Below are positions 54,661-63,679 of a stretch of DNA of 64,000 bases, one piece after another. The stretch's first letter is position 1, and each line of letters starts with the position of its first letter. Source of the stretch: Streptomyces sp. NBC_00286 (GTDB taxonomy: Bacteria > Actinomycetota > Actinomycetes > Streptomycetales > Streptomycetaceae); contig NZ_CP108054.1 of the NCBI RefSeq assembly GCF_036173125.1, forward strand, positions 620,001-684,000, read 5' to 3'. The notes under the pieces are model-generated. The model made no database searches and had not been told where the DNA came from. It was given only the letters and a program-made list of their open reading frames with translations. The translations under genes were made by a program, and so were the position numbers.

Positions 54661-55125
54661 TCAGCCGGCGATCTCGATGCGACGCGCCTTGGCTTTCTCG
54701 GCTTTCGGGACGCGGACGGTGAGAACCCCGTTGGTCAGCTCGGCGCTGATGTGTTCGGTGTCCGAGTTCGGCGGCAGACTCGTGCGGTAGTCGAACTCCC
54801 CGACGTGGCGGGCGCGCCGCCGGACCACGCCGGTGCGTTCCTTCTCCTTGATCTCGCCGTGGACATCGATCTCGGAGTCGGTGACCTCCACGGTGATGTC
54901 GTCCTTGTCCACACCGGGAAGCTCCAGCTCCACCAGGTACGCGTCCTCGGTGTCCTCGATGTCCGCCAGCGGCGCCCATGCCCCGGCTGTGCCGAGTTCG
55001 GCGCCGCCGGGAAAGGCGGACTGCATGAGACGGTCCATGCGAGTGTGCAGGTCCTCAAGTTCGCGGATGGGGTCCCATGCGGGGAGAGTGCCCCTCCCAT
55101 GGTGATGGTGCGCGGGCAGCGTCAT
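54661..55125 (-). CDS. Hsp20/alpha-crystallin small heat shock protein (HspX-like)
   Basis: A 154-residue small heat shock protein. The alpha-crystallin domain spans about residues 48-145: APLADIEDTEDAYLVELELP, GVDKDDITVEVTDSEIDVHG, FDYRTSLPPNSDTEHISAEL and the characteristic NGVLTVRVPKAEKAK. The C-terminal IEI gives the I-x-I anchor. It is a holding chaperone. HspX/Acr (Rv2031c) is the most abundant DosR-controlled protein in M. tuberculosis. AAGGAGG precedes ATG 55125. It is the last gene of an operon beginning at 57500. Confidence 0.96.
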   Translation of the reverse strand: MTLPAHHHHGRGTLPAWDPIRELEDLHTRMDRLMQSAFPGGAELGTAGAWAPLADIEDTEDAYLVELELPGVDKDDITVEVTDSEIDVHGEIKEKERTGVVRRRARHVGEFDYRTSLPPNSDTEHISAELTNGVLTVRVPKAEKAKARRIEIAG

Positions 55126-55128
55126 CGG

Positions 55129-55440
55129 TCATCCTCCTTGCATCTGATCCGGCAACGGCCAGCCGGTCTCCGGGTGGTCCCTGCGCCCGGCGGCGGCCGC
55201 GCCGATGCCCTCGATGTCGCGCTCGGCAACGTTCACCAGCTGCCGGCCGAGGTCGTGCAGGGCCCTGCCCGCCGCCAGCTCGTCACCGATCTCCGGCACG
55301 TCCATGTCCGCCGGGTTCCTGTGCGCGGCCCCGTGCCCGGTGAGCTCCGTGGTCCCGGTGTCCAGCACCACACGTGCCTTGGTCGTTCCCTCTTCCTCGA
55401 AGAGGTAGAGGCGAACCTTCCATTCCACGGTATGCGGCAT
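55129..55440 (-). CDS. DUF1876 protein (Rv1738/Rv2632c-like)
   Basis: A 103-residue protein of the DUF1876 (dsRBD-like) family: HTVEWKVRLYLFEEEGTTKA, RVVLDTGTTELTGHGAAHRN and ELAAGRALHDLGRQLVNVAE. Rv1738 is one of the most strongly DosR-induced genes and has been likened to ribosome hibernation factors in structure. GAGGAGG precedes the ATG. Its stop is 3 bp from the hsp20 start, so the two are co-translated, and pncB lies 11 bp upstream. Confidence 0.93.
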   Translation of the reverse strand: MPHTVEWKVRLYLFEEEGTTKARVVLDTGTTELTGHGAAHRNPADMDVPEIGDELAAGRALHDLGRQLVNVAERDIEGIGAAAAGRRDHPETGWPLPDQMQGG

Positions 55441-55451
55441 CGCTGCCCTCC

Positions 55452-56843
55452 TCATCTCGGTTGGGAGCGCTGTGATCCGGTTGCGCTCCACTCGTGGTTG
55501 CGCAGGTTGGCGAATGAGGCCAGGACCTCGTCTTCGATACGGTGCCGGACCTGGTCGGCGAGGACAGTCAGCTGTCCGGAGATGGTCGCGCGTGGCGCGA
55601 GGGGGGCATGAATGCGGCGTGCCGCGGGCGGGAGTCCGGCCAGGTCGGCGGCGAACCTCCCCCCGCTCTCGTCCAGAGTGGGGCGCTCGACGGTGCGACT
55701 CCCGTTCTGCATGACCGTCTCCAGCAGCGGTACGCCTGCCCCCGGCGGCTGCTCATCATGGAGCCCGATCACGTCCGCGAATCCGGGACGGCGGAACACT
55801 TGCTTCTGTCCAGGGGCGGTCACCTTGGCCGAGGAGAGCTTCATCACCGGTCGGCCGTCGTACTCGACCATCTTGTAGGCCGAGTCCAGGAACGGGGCGT
55901 CGGCCGAGACCCCGACGCGGGTGCCGACGGCGTAGACGTCGATCGGCGCCCCGGAGCGGACCAGTTCGTCCACGGCGTACTCGTCGAGACCGCCGCTGGC
56001 GATGATCCGTACGTCCGGCAGTCCCGCCTCGTCGAGGGTGGCACGCGCCGTCTGCGCCAGGGCTCCCAGGTCTCCGCTGTCCAGCCGTACGGCCGAGCCG
56101 GGCCCACGGTCCAGGTCCCGCAGGACGCGGGCCGCGACGCGTACCCCCTCTTCGGTGTCGTAGGTATCCACCAGGAGCGTCACCGGACCGGGGTGGGACC
56201 GGGCGAAGGCCCGGAAGGCCGCCTCCTCCGTTCCGAACGCCTCGATGTACGAGTGGGCCATCGTGCCGACGGCCGAGAGTCCTTCGGCGGTGGCCGCGGC
56301 GACGTTGCTCGTTCCGGTGAATCCCACCATGGCGCTCAGCCGGGCGGCCTGGAAACCGGCTTGAGGGCCGTGCGTGCGGCGCAGGGAGAAGTCCACGACC
56401 GGATGGCCGGCAGCGGCCAGGACGCACCGTGCGGCTTTCGAGGCGATCGTCGTCTGGTGGTTGACCTGGTTGAGGATGTACGTCTCGACCAGCTGGGCCT
56501 GCGGGAGCGGAGCGGTCACCTCCAGCAGCGGCTCCCCCGCCAGGACGATCCGCCCCTCCGGCACCGCCCGCACCTGGCCGGTGAACTCCATGCCCAGCAG
56601 CGGGGCCAGATCACGTGGCGGCCGGTGCAGTGCTGAGGCGAAGGAATCGACATCCTCGGCGTCGACCTGGAACCCTGACAGGAAGTCCAGCGACGACTCC
56701 AGGCCGGCGGCCACCAGGAAGCCCCGGCCGGGCGGCATGTCGCGGACGAACAGGCTGAACGTTGCCGGGCCGGTCATTCCCTCACGCAGGTACGACATCG
56801 CCATCGTGACCTCGTAGAGGTCAGTGGTCGTCGCATCGGACAT
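55452..56843 (-). CDS. pncB: Nicotinate phosphoribosyltransferase
   Basis: A 463-residue nicotinate phosphoribosyltransferase. Motifs are TTDLYEVTMAMSYLREGMTG, YILNQVNHQTTIASKAARCV, DFSLRRTHGPQAGFQAARLS with the phospho-His region, VRLDSGDLGALAQTARATLD and IIASGGLDEYAVDELVRSG. It salvages nicotinate to NAMN for NAD. M. tuberculosis pncB2 (Rv0573c) is under DosR control. AGGAGG lies before ATG 56843. It is the second gene of the operon, 39 bp after the Rv1733c-like gene. Confidence 0.95.
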   Translation of the reverse strand: MSDATTTDLYEVTMAMSYLREGMTGPATFSLFVRDMPPGRGFLVAAGLESSLDFLSGFQVDAEDVDSFASALHRPPRDLAPLLGMEFTGQVRAVPEGRIVLAGEPLLEVTAPLPQAQLVETYILNQVNHQTTIASKAARCVLAAAGHPVVDFSLRRTHGPQAGFQAARLSAMVGFTGTSNVAAATAEGLSAVGTMAHSYIEAFGTEEAAFRAFARSHPGPVTLLVDTYDTEEGVRVAARVLRDLDRGPGSAVRLDSGDLGALAQTARATLDEAGLPDVRIIASGGLDEYAVDELVRSGAPIDVYAVGTRVGVSADAPFLDSAYKMVEYDGRPVMKLSSAKVTAPGQKQVFRRPGFADVIGLHDEQPPGAGVPLLETVMQNGSRTVERPTLDESGGRFAADLAGLPPAARRIHAPLAPRATISGQLTVLADQVRHRIEDEVLASFANLRNHEWSATGSQRSQPR

Positions 56844-56882
56844 CTGCGTCACCTCCTGGACCACGCTCGGGGCCTCGGCCTG

Positions 56883-57500
56883 TCACCTGTGGAACCGCGC
56901 GGACCAGAGGGGTTCCACCCGGTCCCATTCGGCGTCCCACTGTGCGTACCTTCTGCGGTCGAACGCCAGGCGCATACCTTTGCGCGCAGCAACGAAGCCG
57001 GCGTACACGCCGACCGCCGTCATGCCGCCCATGAGCCAGCCGCCGGCCTTCGCGTTGCTCGCAGGCATCGGCGGGTTCTTGACGGTTCCTTCCCGGTCCA
57101 CCCAGATCCGCACGGTCGAGCCTGCGGTCTTGTCCAGCGGTACAGGGGCGCTTCCCGTCTGCTGTCGGCCGTCCTTGTCGGTCCACCTGACCTGAACCTT
57201 CTGCTTCTCGTCCGCAGCAGCGCCCGATGCTGCCTCCGGGGCCGAGGTCACCCGAGCGGTGACCTGGAACCGCTCCGCGGCCTGGGCTTGAACGGTGCGC
57301 ATCGTCGACTCGTGGACCGCCAGCCCCGCGCTCACCGAAGCCACGGGCAGTCCGAGGACAAGCACCGCCAGCAGGAAACCGGAGCACCAGGCTTCGGCCC
57401 GATCGGACGTACGCCTCAGTGGGTTCGCGCCTCTCGGCGGGGGCTGCTCCTTGTGCGGTCCGTGGGGACCGGATGCGTGCGGCGGATCCTGTGCGCTCAT
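56883..57500 (-). CDS. Rv1733c-like two-span membrane protein
   Basis: A 205-residue protein with a Pro/His-rich N-terminus, a first membrane helix near residue 40 (AWCSGFLLAVLVLGLPVASV), an extracytoplasmic domain (VQVRWTDKDGRQQTGSAPVP, VRIWVDREGTVKNPPMPASN) and a second helix (GWLMGGMTAVGVYAGFVAA), then a basic tail with WDAEWDRVEPLW. This is the architecture of Rv1733c, a DosR-regulon membrane antigen of unknown role. GGAGG precedes ATG 57500. It leads the operon with pncB, DUF1876 and hsp20, and has a DevR-type box 86 bp upstream. Confidence 0.9.
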   Translation of the reverse strand: MSAQDPPHASGPHGPHKEQPPPRGANPLRRTSDRAEAWCSGFLLAVLVLGLPVASVSAGLAVHESTMRTVQAQAAERFQVTARVTSAPEAASGAAADEKQKVQVRWTDKDGRQQTGSAPVPLDKTAGSTVRIWVDREGTVKNPPMPASNAKAGGWLMGGMTAVGVYAGFVAARKGMRLAFDRRRYAQWDAEWDRVEPLWSARFHR

Positions 57501-57586
57501 GGTCTGGCCTCCAGCTGTTGCTGGTGCGTCCCCCCGCCACGTCTGACTCCCTCACCACCCTCCAACGGCGGCAGAGTCCGATCACT

Positions 57587-57600
57587 GGGCCGAAGGTCCC
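57587..57600. promoter_or_regulatory. Candidate DevR-type operator before the Rv1733c-pncB-DUF1876-hsp20 operon
   Basis: On the minus strand GGGACCTTCGGCCC then AGT, the same 14-mer as at 31448, 86 bp before the start at 57500. Confidence 0.7.
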
Positions 57601-57638
57601 TACTGACCGGCCACTCGACCCACCTTGCTCGTCACCGG

Positions 57639-58457
57639 TCACACCTGCGGTACGACCGCGATCGGACACGGCGCGTGATGCAGCACCGCGTGGTTGACCA
57701 GGCCCAACTGCAGACCCACGTGCCCATGTCGCCTGCGGGCCCCGACGACGAGCAGATCAGCACCGGACGCAGCCTCCAAGAGCACCCGCCGGGCCGGGCC
57801 CTCGACCACCTCGCTGCTCACCGGCACGTCCTGATACCGCTCCGCAGGGCTGCGCAGTGCGTCAGCGAGCACCTGTGCCGGTGGGCGCCCCGTGGCCTGG
57901 AGGGCGTATCCGGAAAAGCCCGGCGGCCCAGGGTTCCCGACCGGGACGCTCCAGGCGTGCACCGCCACCAGCCGACATTTCCGCACATGGGCCTCCCGGA
58001 ACGCGAAGTCCACAGCCGTACCGCTGCCCTGCCCGTCCTCGACACCGACGACGACGCTCCCGAACCGGCCGCTCCGGTGCTCCAGCCCACCGCGCACGAC
58101 GACGACCGGGCAGTCGGCATGAGCGGCCACGGCCAAGCTGACCGAGCCCAGGAGCAGTCCGGCGAGATCTCCGAGCCCTCGGGATCCGAGTACCAGCGCG
58201 AAGGCGTTGCGCCCTTTGCCGACCAGGGCGGACGCCGCGTCCTCGTGCACCACCTCACTGGACAGCCGTACCGTGGGCGCGCTCTTGCCGGCTCGCTCCG
58301 AGGCGACAGCAACCAGGTCGGGCGTCTCGTGTTCTGTTACGGCCGCGTGCACGAGATGGAGCGGCACCTCGTGCCGGACCGCCTCGCCCGCGGCCCACTC
58401 CACCGCCTCAAGGCTCGCCTCGGACCCGTCGATGCCGACCACCAGGGGAACCACCAC
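57639..58457 (-). CDS. Tandem-domain universal stress protein
   Basis: A 272-residue protein with two UspA domains: VPLVVGIDGSEASLEAVEWA, ATP loop GSRGLGDLAGLLLGSVS and in domain 2 GARRRHGHVGLQLGLVNHA, ending VVPQV. It is shorter in the inter-domain region than the 291-residue USPs but clearly in the same subgroup as 3098 and 50462. The GTG at 58457 is preferred because GGAGG is 8 nt upstream. It is divergent from the next USP. I found no clear DevR-type box in the 260-bp divergent region. Confidence 0.92.
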   Translation of the reverse strand: MVVPLVVGIDGSEASLEAVEWAAGEAVRHEVPLHLVHAAVTEHETPDLVAVASERAGKSAPTVRLSSEVVHEDAASALVGKGRNAFALVLGSRGLGDLAGLLLGSVSLAVAAHADCPVVVVRGGLEHRSGRFGSVVVGVEDGQGSGTAVDFAFREAHVRKCRLVAVHAWSVPVGNPGPPGFSGYALQATGRPPAQVLADALRSPAERYQDVPVSSEVVEGPARRVLLEAASGADLLVVGARRRHGHVGLQLGLVNHAVLHHAPCPIAVVPQV

Positions 58458-58717
58458 CGCTCCCACCTCCCTTGTTCCGGGCTTCACGCCCGTGCGAGCG
58501 CCGCCTCGCCGGGGACCACATGCGCCGCGAGAAGAACTGGGGTAGTCCTCGATGTAGAAGCACCGTGCTCTGTCGGTCGGCGCCAACGCTCGTGCGTCGG
58601 GTCGAGCACGCCCCACGGCCGGCCTGCACGGCCACCGACGCACGGGGGCGGCAGCCGTCCGGGCGGTGACCGCACTCACCGTCCCTTCCAGCTTCGTACG
58701 AGACGGAGACAGTCGCC

Positions 58718-59593
58718 ATGGAACAAGCCCTCACCGTCGGCCTCGACGGCTCACCCGAGAGCCTCGCCGCCGCCCGCTGGGCCGCCGACGAAGCCGAGCG
58801 ACGCAATCTCACCCTGCGCCTGCTGCACGCGTGGCCGCTGCTGGCCCCGGAGCCGACCCGCATTCCCGCGGAAGTCGACCAGAACTACTGGGCGAAGCGG
58901 CTCATGCGCAACGCCCAGGCGGAACTCCAGGCGCGCCACCCGGGCCTCACCGTCGTCGGCAACCTGGTCGCCGACGACGCACAGAACGCACTGCTCCAGG
59001 CATCGTCGGAGTCCGAGATGCTCGTGCTCGGCTCGCGGGGCCTGACTCCCGTGGAGAGCTACTTCCTCGGCGACATCAGCATGCCCGTGGTGGCACGCGC
59101 TGAGCGGCCCGTGGTCCTGGTGCGCGCCGAGCGGGGGGAAGAAGGCCGCGCGCCCGAATCAGGTTCGGCAGGCGGCGTGGTGGTGGCACTGAAACTGCAC
59201 GGACCGTGCGACGACCTGCTCGAATTCGCCTTCACCACCGCCGCGGTGCGGGGCTTGCCGCTCCGCACCGTCCATGGCCGCAGCGTGCCGCTCCACGCGT
59301 ACGCCCCCTGGGGCGTGGACCACACCGTGACCCACGAGGTCAGGCAGGAGGCCCAGGAGGGCCTGAGCCAGGCCCTCCGCCCCTGGCGCGAGAAGTTCCC
59401 GGGCGTGGTCGTAGCTGAGGCCATCCGCCTCGACAGCCCCGCCAGGGCTGTCATAGCAGCCGCCGCAGGCGCCGAGTTGCTGGTCGTCGGCCGACGCAAG
59501 CACCACCCTCCCCTGGCACCACGCCTGGGCCCCGTGGCCCAGGCCGCCGCCCACCACGCGCGCTGCCCTGTCGCCGTCGTCCCCCATGACTGA
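58718..59593 (+). CDS. Tandem-domain universal stress protein (Rv2005c-like)
   Basis: A 291-residue protein with two UspA domains. Domain 1 has LTVGLDGSPESLAAARWAAD; its ATP loop GSRGLTPVESYFLGDISM has Asp where Ser/Thr usually ends the motif. Domain 2 has GRRKHHPPLAPRLGPVAQA and ends VAVVPHD. GGAGA lies before ATG 58718. Its end overlaps the start of the next gene by 8 bp. The neighbour is an Rv2004c-like protein, which reproduces the Rv2005c-Rv2004c neighbourhood in the DosR regulon. Confidence 0.93.
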   Translation: MEQALTVGLDGSPESLAAARWAADEAERRNLTLRLLHAWPLLAPEPTRIPAEVDQNYWAKRLMRNAQAELQARHPGLTVVGNLVADDAQNALLQASSESEMLVLGSRGLTPVESYFLGDISMPVVARAERPVVLVRAERGEEGRAPESGSAGGVVVALKLHGPCDDLLEFAFTTAAVRGLPLRTVHGRSVPLHAYAPWGVDHTVTHEVRQEAQEGLSQALRPWREKFPGVVVAEAIRLDSPARAVIAAAAGAELLVVGRRKHHPPLAPRLGPVAQAAAHHARCPVAVVPHD

Positions 59594-61148
59594 GCCGAAC
59601 CACCCCGGCGAGCCGATGGCGGCGGCGCGGCGGGACGACGCCCCCAGGAACCCGTCGCTCTCGCGTGCCGAGGTGCGCGAGACACACACCGCCGTGGTCC
59701 TCTTCATCGGGGACCGCGCCTACAAGGTGAAGAAACCAGTCGACCTGACATTCCTGGACTACACCACGGTGGCCGACCGGCAGGCCGCGTGCGAGAGAGA
59801 GGTCGTCCTCAACCGCCGTTTCGCCCGCGACGTCTACCTCGGCGTCGGCGAATTCCGCAGCCCGGACACCGACGTACCGGAACCCGTCGTGGTGATGCGC
59901 CGCATGGCCACCGAGCGCCGCCTCTCCCGGCTCGTACGGGAAGGAGCGGCCGTCGACGACGCCCTTCGGGCCGTCGCCCGGCTGCTCGCCGCCCACCACG
60001 CGAGCGCACCTCGCAGCCGGGAGGTGACCGAGCAGGGGACGCGCGACGCACTGTCCTCGCGCTGGGAAGCGAGCTTCGCCCAGGTCCGCGCCCTGTCCGA
60101 CGACGGCACCGTGCCCGACGGGGTGGAGGAGATCGAGCGCTCGGTGCGCCGCTACCTCGCCGGCCGCGAGCCCTTGTTCGACAGGCGCATCGAGCAGGGG
60201 CGGGTGGTCGACGGCCACGGAGACCTGCTCGCCGAGGACATCTTCTGCCTCGACGACGGCCCACGCGTCCTGGACTGCCTGGAGTTCGACGACACCCTTC
60301 GTTACGTCGACGGCCTCGACGACGCCGCCTTCCTCGCCATGGACCTGGAACAACTCGGCGCCCTGGAGGCGGCGACGTTTTTCCTCGCCGAGTACGACGA
60401 GTACTCCGGCGACCCGGCGCCCCCCTCCCTGCGCCACCACTACGTCGCGTACCGCGCGTTCGTCCGGGCCAAGGTCTCCCTGATCCAGGCACGCCAGGGC
60501 ACGCCCGGCGCGGAGGCGGCAGCACACCGACTGATCACGACCGCCCTGCGCCACCTGCGCGCCTCCGCCGTCGGCCTGACCCTTGTCGGCGGACTCCCGG
60601 GCAGCGGCAAGTCCACGCTCTCCGGCGCGCTCGCCGACCGCCTCGGCGTCACCCTGCTCAGCAGCGACCGCCTCCGCAAGGAACTGGCGGGCATCCCGGC
60701 GGAACAGCCGGCTGCCGCCGCCTACGGCGAGGGCCTGTACTCCCCCGAATGGACCAACAAGACGTACGCGGCCCTCCTCGACCGCGCATCGACCCTGCTG
60801 TCCCAGGGTGAGTCCGTCGTCCTGGACGCCACCTGGCACGACGCCGCACAGCGCGAAGCCGCCCTGAGCATGGCCGAACGCACCTACGCCGACCTCGTCG
60901 CCCTGCACTGCCACGTTCCGGACGAGGTGACCACAACGCGCCTCGCCACCCGCGCGCCCGGGGCGTCCGACGCCGGCGTCGACGTGGCCACCGCCATGGC
61001 CTCCACGGAACCGCCCTGGCCTGAGGCCGTCAGGGTCGATACGAGCGGTTCCCTGGAGGCCGCGGTGGTCCAGGCACTGGAGGCGATCCGCCCGCACGCC
61101 GACAGCCGGACACCGGTCTTCCGTCGCCCCTACATGGAGCCGGACTAG
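59586..61148 (+). CDS. APH-like + P-loop kinase fusion (Rv2004c-like)
   Basis: A 520-residue protein in two halves. The N-terminal half resembles aminoglycoside-phosphotransferase-type kinases (YKVKKPVDLTFLDYTTVADR, then VVDGHGDLLAEDIFCLDDGP with a catalytic HGDL). The C-terminal half is a P-loop kinase with Walker A TLVGGLPGSGKSTLSGAL and VVLDATWHD. The same fusion is found in Rv2004c of the DosR regulon; its substrate is unknown. The ATG lies inside the end of the USP gene (8-bp overlap). Confidence 0.93.
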   Translation: MTEPNHPGEPMAAARRDDAPRNPSLSRAEVRETHTAVVLFIGDRAYKVKKPVDLTFLDYTTVADRQAACEREVVLNRRFARDVYLGVGEFRSPDTDVPEPVVVMRRMATERRLSRLVREGAAVDDALRAVARLLAAHHASAPRSREVTEQGTRDALSSRWEASFAQVRALSDDGTVPDGVEEIERSVRRYLAGREPLFDRRIEQGRVVDGHGDLLAEDIFCLDDGPRVLDCLEFDDTLRYVDGLDDAAFLAMDLEQLGALEAATFFLAEYDEYSGDPAPPSLRHHYVAYRAFVRAKVSLIQARQGTPGAEAAAHRLITTALRHLRASAVGLTLVGGLPGSGKSTLSGALADRLGVTLLSSDRLRKELAGIPAEQPAAAAYGEGLYSPEWTNKTYAALLDRASTLLSQGESVVLDATWHDAAQREAALSMAERTYADLVALHCHVPDEVTTTRLATRAPGASDAGVDVATAMASTEPPWPEAVRVDTSGSLEAAVVQALEAIRPHADSRTPVFRRPYMEPD

Positions 61149-61329
61149 ACGAGTTGGGACGCCCGCACATGGCTGGGGACAACAGCCAGGTGCCGGCCCG
61201 CGCCACCAGGTTTCGCGCGGCACGGCGCATTCACTCATGGTGGTTGTACGGGGGCGCTCCGGTCCGGCAGGAGGCGTGGCAGGGCCGAGGCCCCGTACGC
61301 CCGTTACGGCACTTCGTGAGGCGGCCACC

Positions 61330-61896
61330 ATGGGTGAACAGAAACCCCTCGACCCTGGCGAGGCGTGGAGGGCCGTGGCCACATGCTTCCTCTCCACCTT
61401 CGCGCTGCTCGCGCGGCACCGGGTCCGTCTGCCGAAGGAACGGCAGGAGATGCGGCTGCGCTTCGCCGACGGCACCTCGGCCCGGGTGTACCGGGAGACC
61501 CGCCTCGGCAGCGGCTCGGCGAAGGACCCGTGCACGCTGGTGGTCACCTTCCGGCTGCGCCTGGTGCGCGGGCCCGCACACGCCCTGTTCCGCGCGGAGA
61601 GCCTGCTGAACACCCCGCTGTTCGTCGGCTTTCCCGGTTTCACCTCGAAGCTGTGGCTGGCCCACGACGAGCATGATCGCTACCGCGGCGTGTACGAGTG
61701 GGACGGCACGGAGCGCGCCGAGCACTACGCGCGTTCCCTGTGGCGGGTCCTGGCGCTGGTCAGCGTGCCTGGTTCGATCAGCTATGCCGTTGTGCCCGGG
61801 CTGCGCCGCGACGACGTGATCGCGGATCCCGGGCTGATCGAAAACCTTGCGCCGCACAACAGCGCAGCATGGTGGCGCATCCAGGCCGGGACGTGA
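61330..61896 (+). CDS. Conserved hypothetical protein
   Basis: A 188-residue protein with no membrane segment or known motif that I can name. Visible are GEAWRAVATCFLSTFALLAR, VYRETRLGSGSAKDPCTLVV and a Trp-rich stretch YRGVYEWDGTERAEHYARSL that resembles substrate-binding folds of the monooxygenase-associated kind. Its stop overlaps the start of the FAD monooxygenase gene (GTGA), so the two probably act together. GAGGCGG precedes ATG 61330; the longer frame back to 61237 is less likely. Confidence 0.8.
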   Translation: MGEQKPLDPGEAWRAVATCFLSTFALLARHRVRLPKERQEMRLRFADGTSARVYRETRLGSGSAKDPCTLVVTFRLRLVRGPAHALFRAESLLNTPLFVGFPGFTSKLWLAHDEHDRYRGVYEWDGTERAEHYARSLWRVLALVSVPGSISYAVVPGLRRDDVIADPGLIENLAPHNSAAWWRIQAGT

Positions 61897-63479
61897 CGAC
61901 AGTGGTGGACATCCTGGTCGTCGGGGCCGGTACAACCGGCCTCACCCTCGCTCTGGAGGCCCATGACCACGGAGCACGGATCCGCGTCGTCGAGCGGCGC
62001 CCCGAGCCGTTCCGGCCCTCCCGTGCGCTCATCCTGCACCCCCGCACTCTGGAAGTCCTTCGCCCACTCGGCGTCACCGACGCCCTGCTGGAGCTGGCGG
62101 ACCCCGCCCCGGCAGTCGACCTTCATCTCGGCTCCCGCGTCGTCGAGACCAGGCTCGCGGACCTCGCGCTGCCCGACACGGCGTTCCCCCATCTGTCGCT
62201 CATGCGGCAGATGGACGTCGAACGAGTGCTGACGCGGGCACTCGCCGGCCGCGGGGTGACGGTGGAACGGGGCACAGAACTGACCACTGTCCGCGATGAC
62301 GGGCACAGCGTGCGGGCCGTGCTGCGATCGCGGCACGGCATCGAGGAGATCCGCTGCCCCTTCGTCGTCGGCTGCGACGGCCCGGCCAGTACCGTGCGGG
62401 ACTGTGCCGGCATCGGATGGCACGGGAGGCCCTACGCCGAAGAGGTGGTCCTCGCCGACCTCGACCTCGGCGGCATCTCCGAGCGCTCCGGTGCCGAGGT
62501 GTTCGCGGGGCGCCAAGGGCTGTTGTTCCTCTTCCCGCTCGGCGAGCAGGCCACCTGGCGGCTGCTGGCCACACGGGCGTCCACCGACGGGGCCGGCCAG
62601 AACTTCGGCCAACCCGGATCCGCCGTCCCGCAGGCCGAGCTCCAGCACCTCCTCAACGATGCGGGGCTTCAGAACCGGATCGAGCGTCTCGCGTGGTCCG
62701 CGCGGGTGCCGCTGCAGTGCGGCCTCGCCGGGCGGTTCCGCCGGGGGCGGCTCTTCCTCGCGGGGGACGCGGCGCACAACTACTCACCGGCCACCGGCCA
62801 GGGCATGAACGCCGGTATCCAGGACGCGGTGAACCTCGGCTGGAAGCTCGGCTTCGCGGCGAGCGACCCCAGGGGGGAGTCCGCGGACGGGCGCGGTGCC
62901 GACGTGCTGCTCGACTCCTACGACAGGGAGCGCAGAGCAGCTGCCCACCGACGGCTGGTCCTCACACACACCGCGTTCTGGGCGGAGGCGTCGACCGGCC
63001 GGATCCCTTCATGGTTGCGCGCGGTGGCCGCTCCGCTCACGGCCCCGGCCATACCCGCCCTCCTGCACCGGCGACGGCTGGTCGCCGAGGCCATCCGTCT
63101 CATCTCCCAGCTACGGGTGAACTACCGGCGCAGCCCCCTGTCGGTGGAGGGAACACCGCCCCTGCGTGGCGCTCCCCGCCCAGGAGACCGCCTGCCGGAC
63201 GCGATCGTCAGCGCCGAAGGACCTCCCAGGCGGCTGCACGAGCTGCTGGCCCGCCCGGGTGTGCACCTGCTGCTGCAGCGCGAGGCCGACCCGCCGCCGG
63301 ACGCCGTGCCCGGTCCCCTGGTCACCGTGCTCCGGCTGACGAACAGCCCCGGTCGCGGGCTGATGGCCGTCCGTCCGGACGGGCATGTCGGCTTCCGCTG
63401 CGGGACCGCCGACCCGGCCGGGCTGACCGGCTGGCTCTCATTGATCGGCGCAGCGGCATCTCCGCTCGTCCGGCCATGA
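61893..63479 (+). CDS. FAD-dependent aromatic monooxygenase (PHBH/UbiH class)
   Basis: A 528-residue group A flavoprotein monooxygenase. The FAD dinucleotide motif is ILVVGAGTTGLTLALEA, the DG motif is VVGCDGPASTVRDCAGI, and the GD motif is LFLAGDAAHNYSPATGQGMN. The C-terminus has a thioredoxin-like extension typical of polyketide and phenol hydroxylases. It hydroxylates an aromatic substrate with NAD(P)H and oxygen. The oxygen need makes it a guest in a hypoxia cluster; it may signal re-aeration metabolism or quinone chemistry. It is coupled to the preceding hypothetical gene. Confidence 0.93.
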   Translation: MTTVVDILVVGAGTTGLTLALEAHDHGARIRVVERRPEPFRPSRALILHPRTLEVLRPLGVTDALLELADPAPAVDLHLGSRVVETRLADLALPDTAFPHLSLMRQMDVERVLTRALAGRGVTVERGTELTTVRDDGHSVRAVLRSRHGIEEIRCPFVVGCDGPASTVRDCAGIGWHGRPYAEEVVLADLDLGGISERSGAEVFAGRQGLLFLFPLGEQATWRLLATRASTDGAGQNFGQPGSAVPQAELQHLLNDAGLQNRIERLAWSARVPLQCGLAGRFRRGRLFLAGDAAHNYSPATGQGMNAGIQDAVNLGWKLGFAASDPRGESADGRGADVLLDSYDRERRAAAHRRLVLTHTAFWAEASTGRIPSWLRAVAAPLTAPAIPALLHRRRLVAEAIRLISQLRVNYRRSPLSVEGTPPLRGAPRPGDRLPDAIVSAEGPPRRLHELLARPGVHLLLQREADPPPDAVPGPLVTVLRLTNSPGRGLMAVRPDGHVGFRCGTADPAGLTGWLSLIGAAASPLVRP

Positions 63480-63528
63480 ACACCAGGCGTCGGGGCCCCA
63501 CACCCACACCCCGGCTCAGGAGTCCGAC

Positions 63529-63603
63529 GGTCCTGAGGAGCCCAACGAGCTGGGGTCCTGAGGAGCCCAACGAGCTGGGGTCCTGAGGAGCCCGACAAGC
63601 TGA
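63529..63603. repeat. Three tandem 25-bp repeats
   Basis: Units at 63529-63553, 63554-63578 (identical, GGTCCTGAGGAGCCCAACGA then GCTGG) and 63579-63603 (three differences), 50 bp after the monooxygenase stop and 76 bp before the next start. Confidence 0.95.
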
Positions 63604-63679
63604 TGGCCCCGGTTGCCCTGCCGTACTCCCAGAGCGACGGTGGAGAGAACCGGCCGAGTCAGCCAGGGAGTGGGTGACC

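Noticed and set aside
63529..63603. CRISPR array
   Set aside because: The three 25-bp units are directly adjacent with no spacers, and no cas genes are present.
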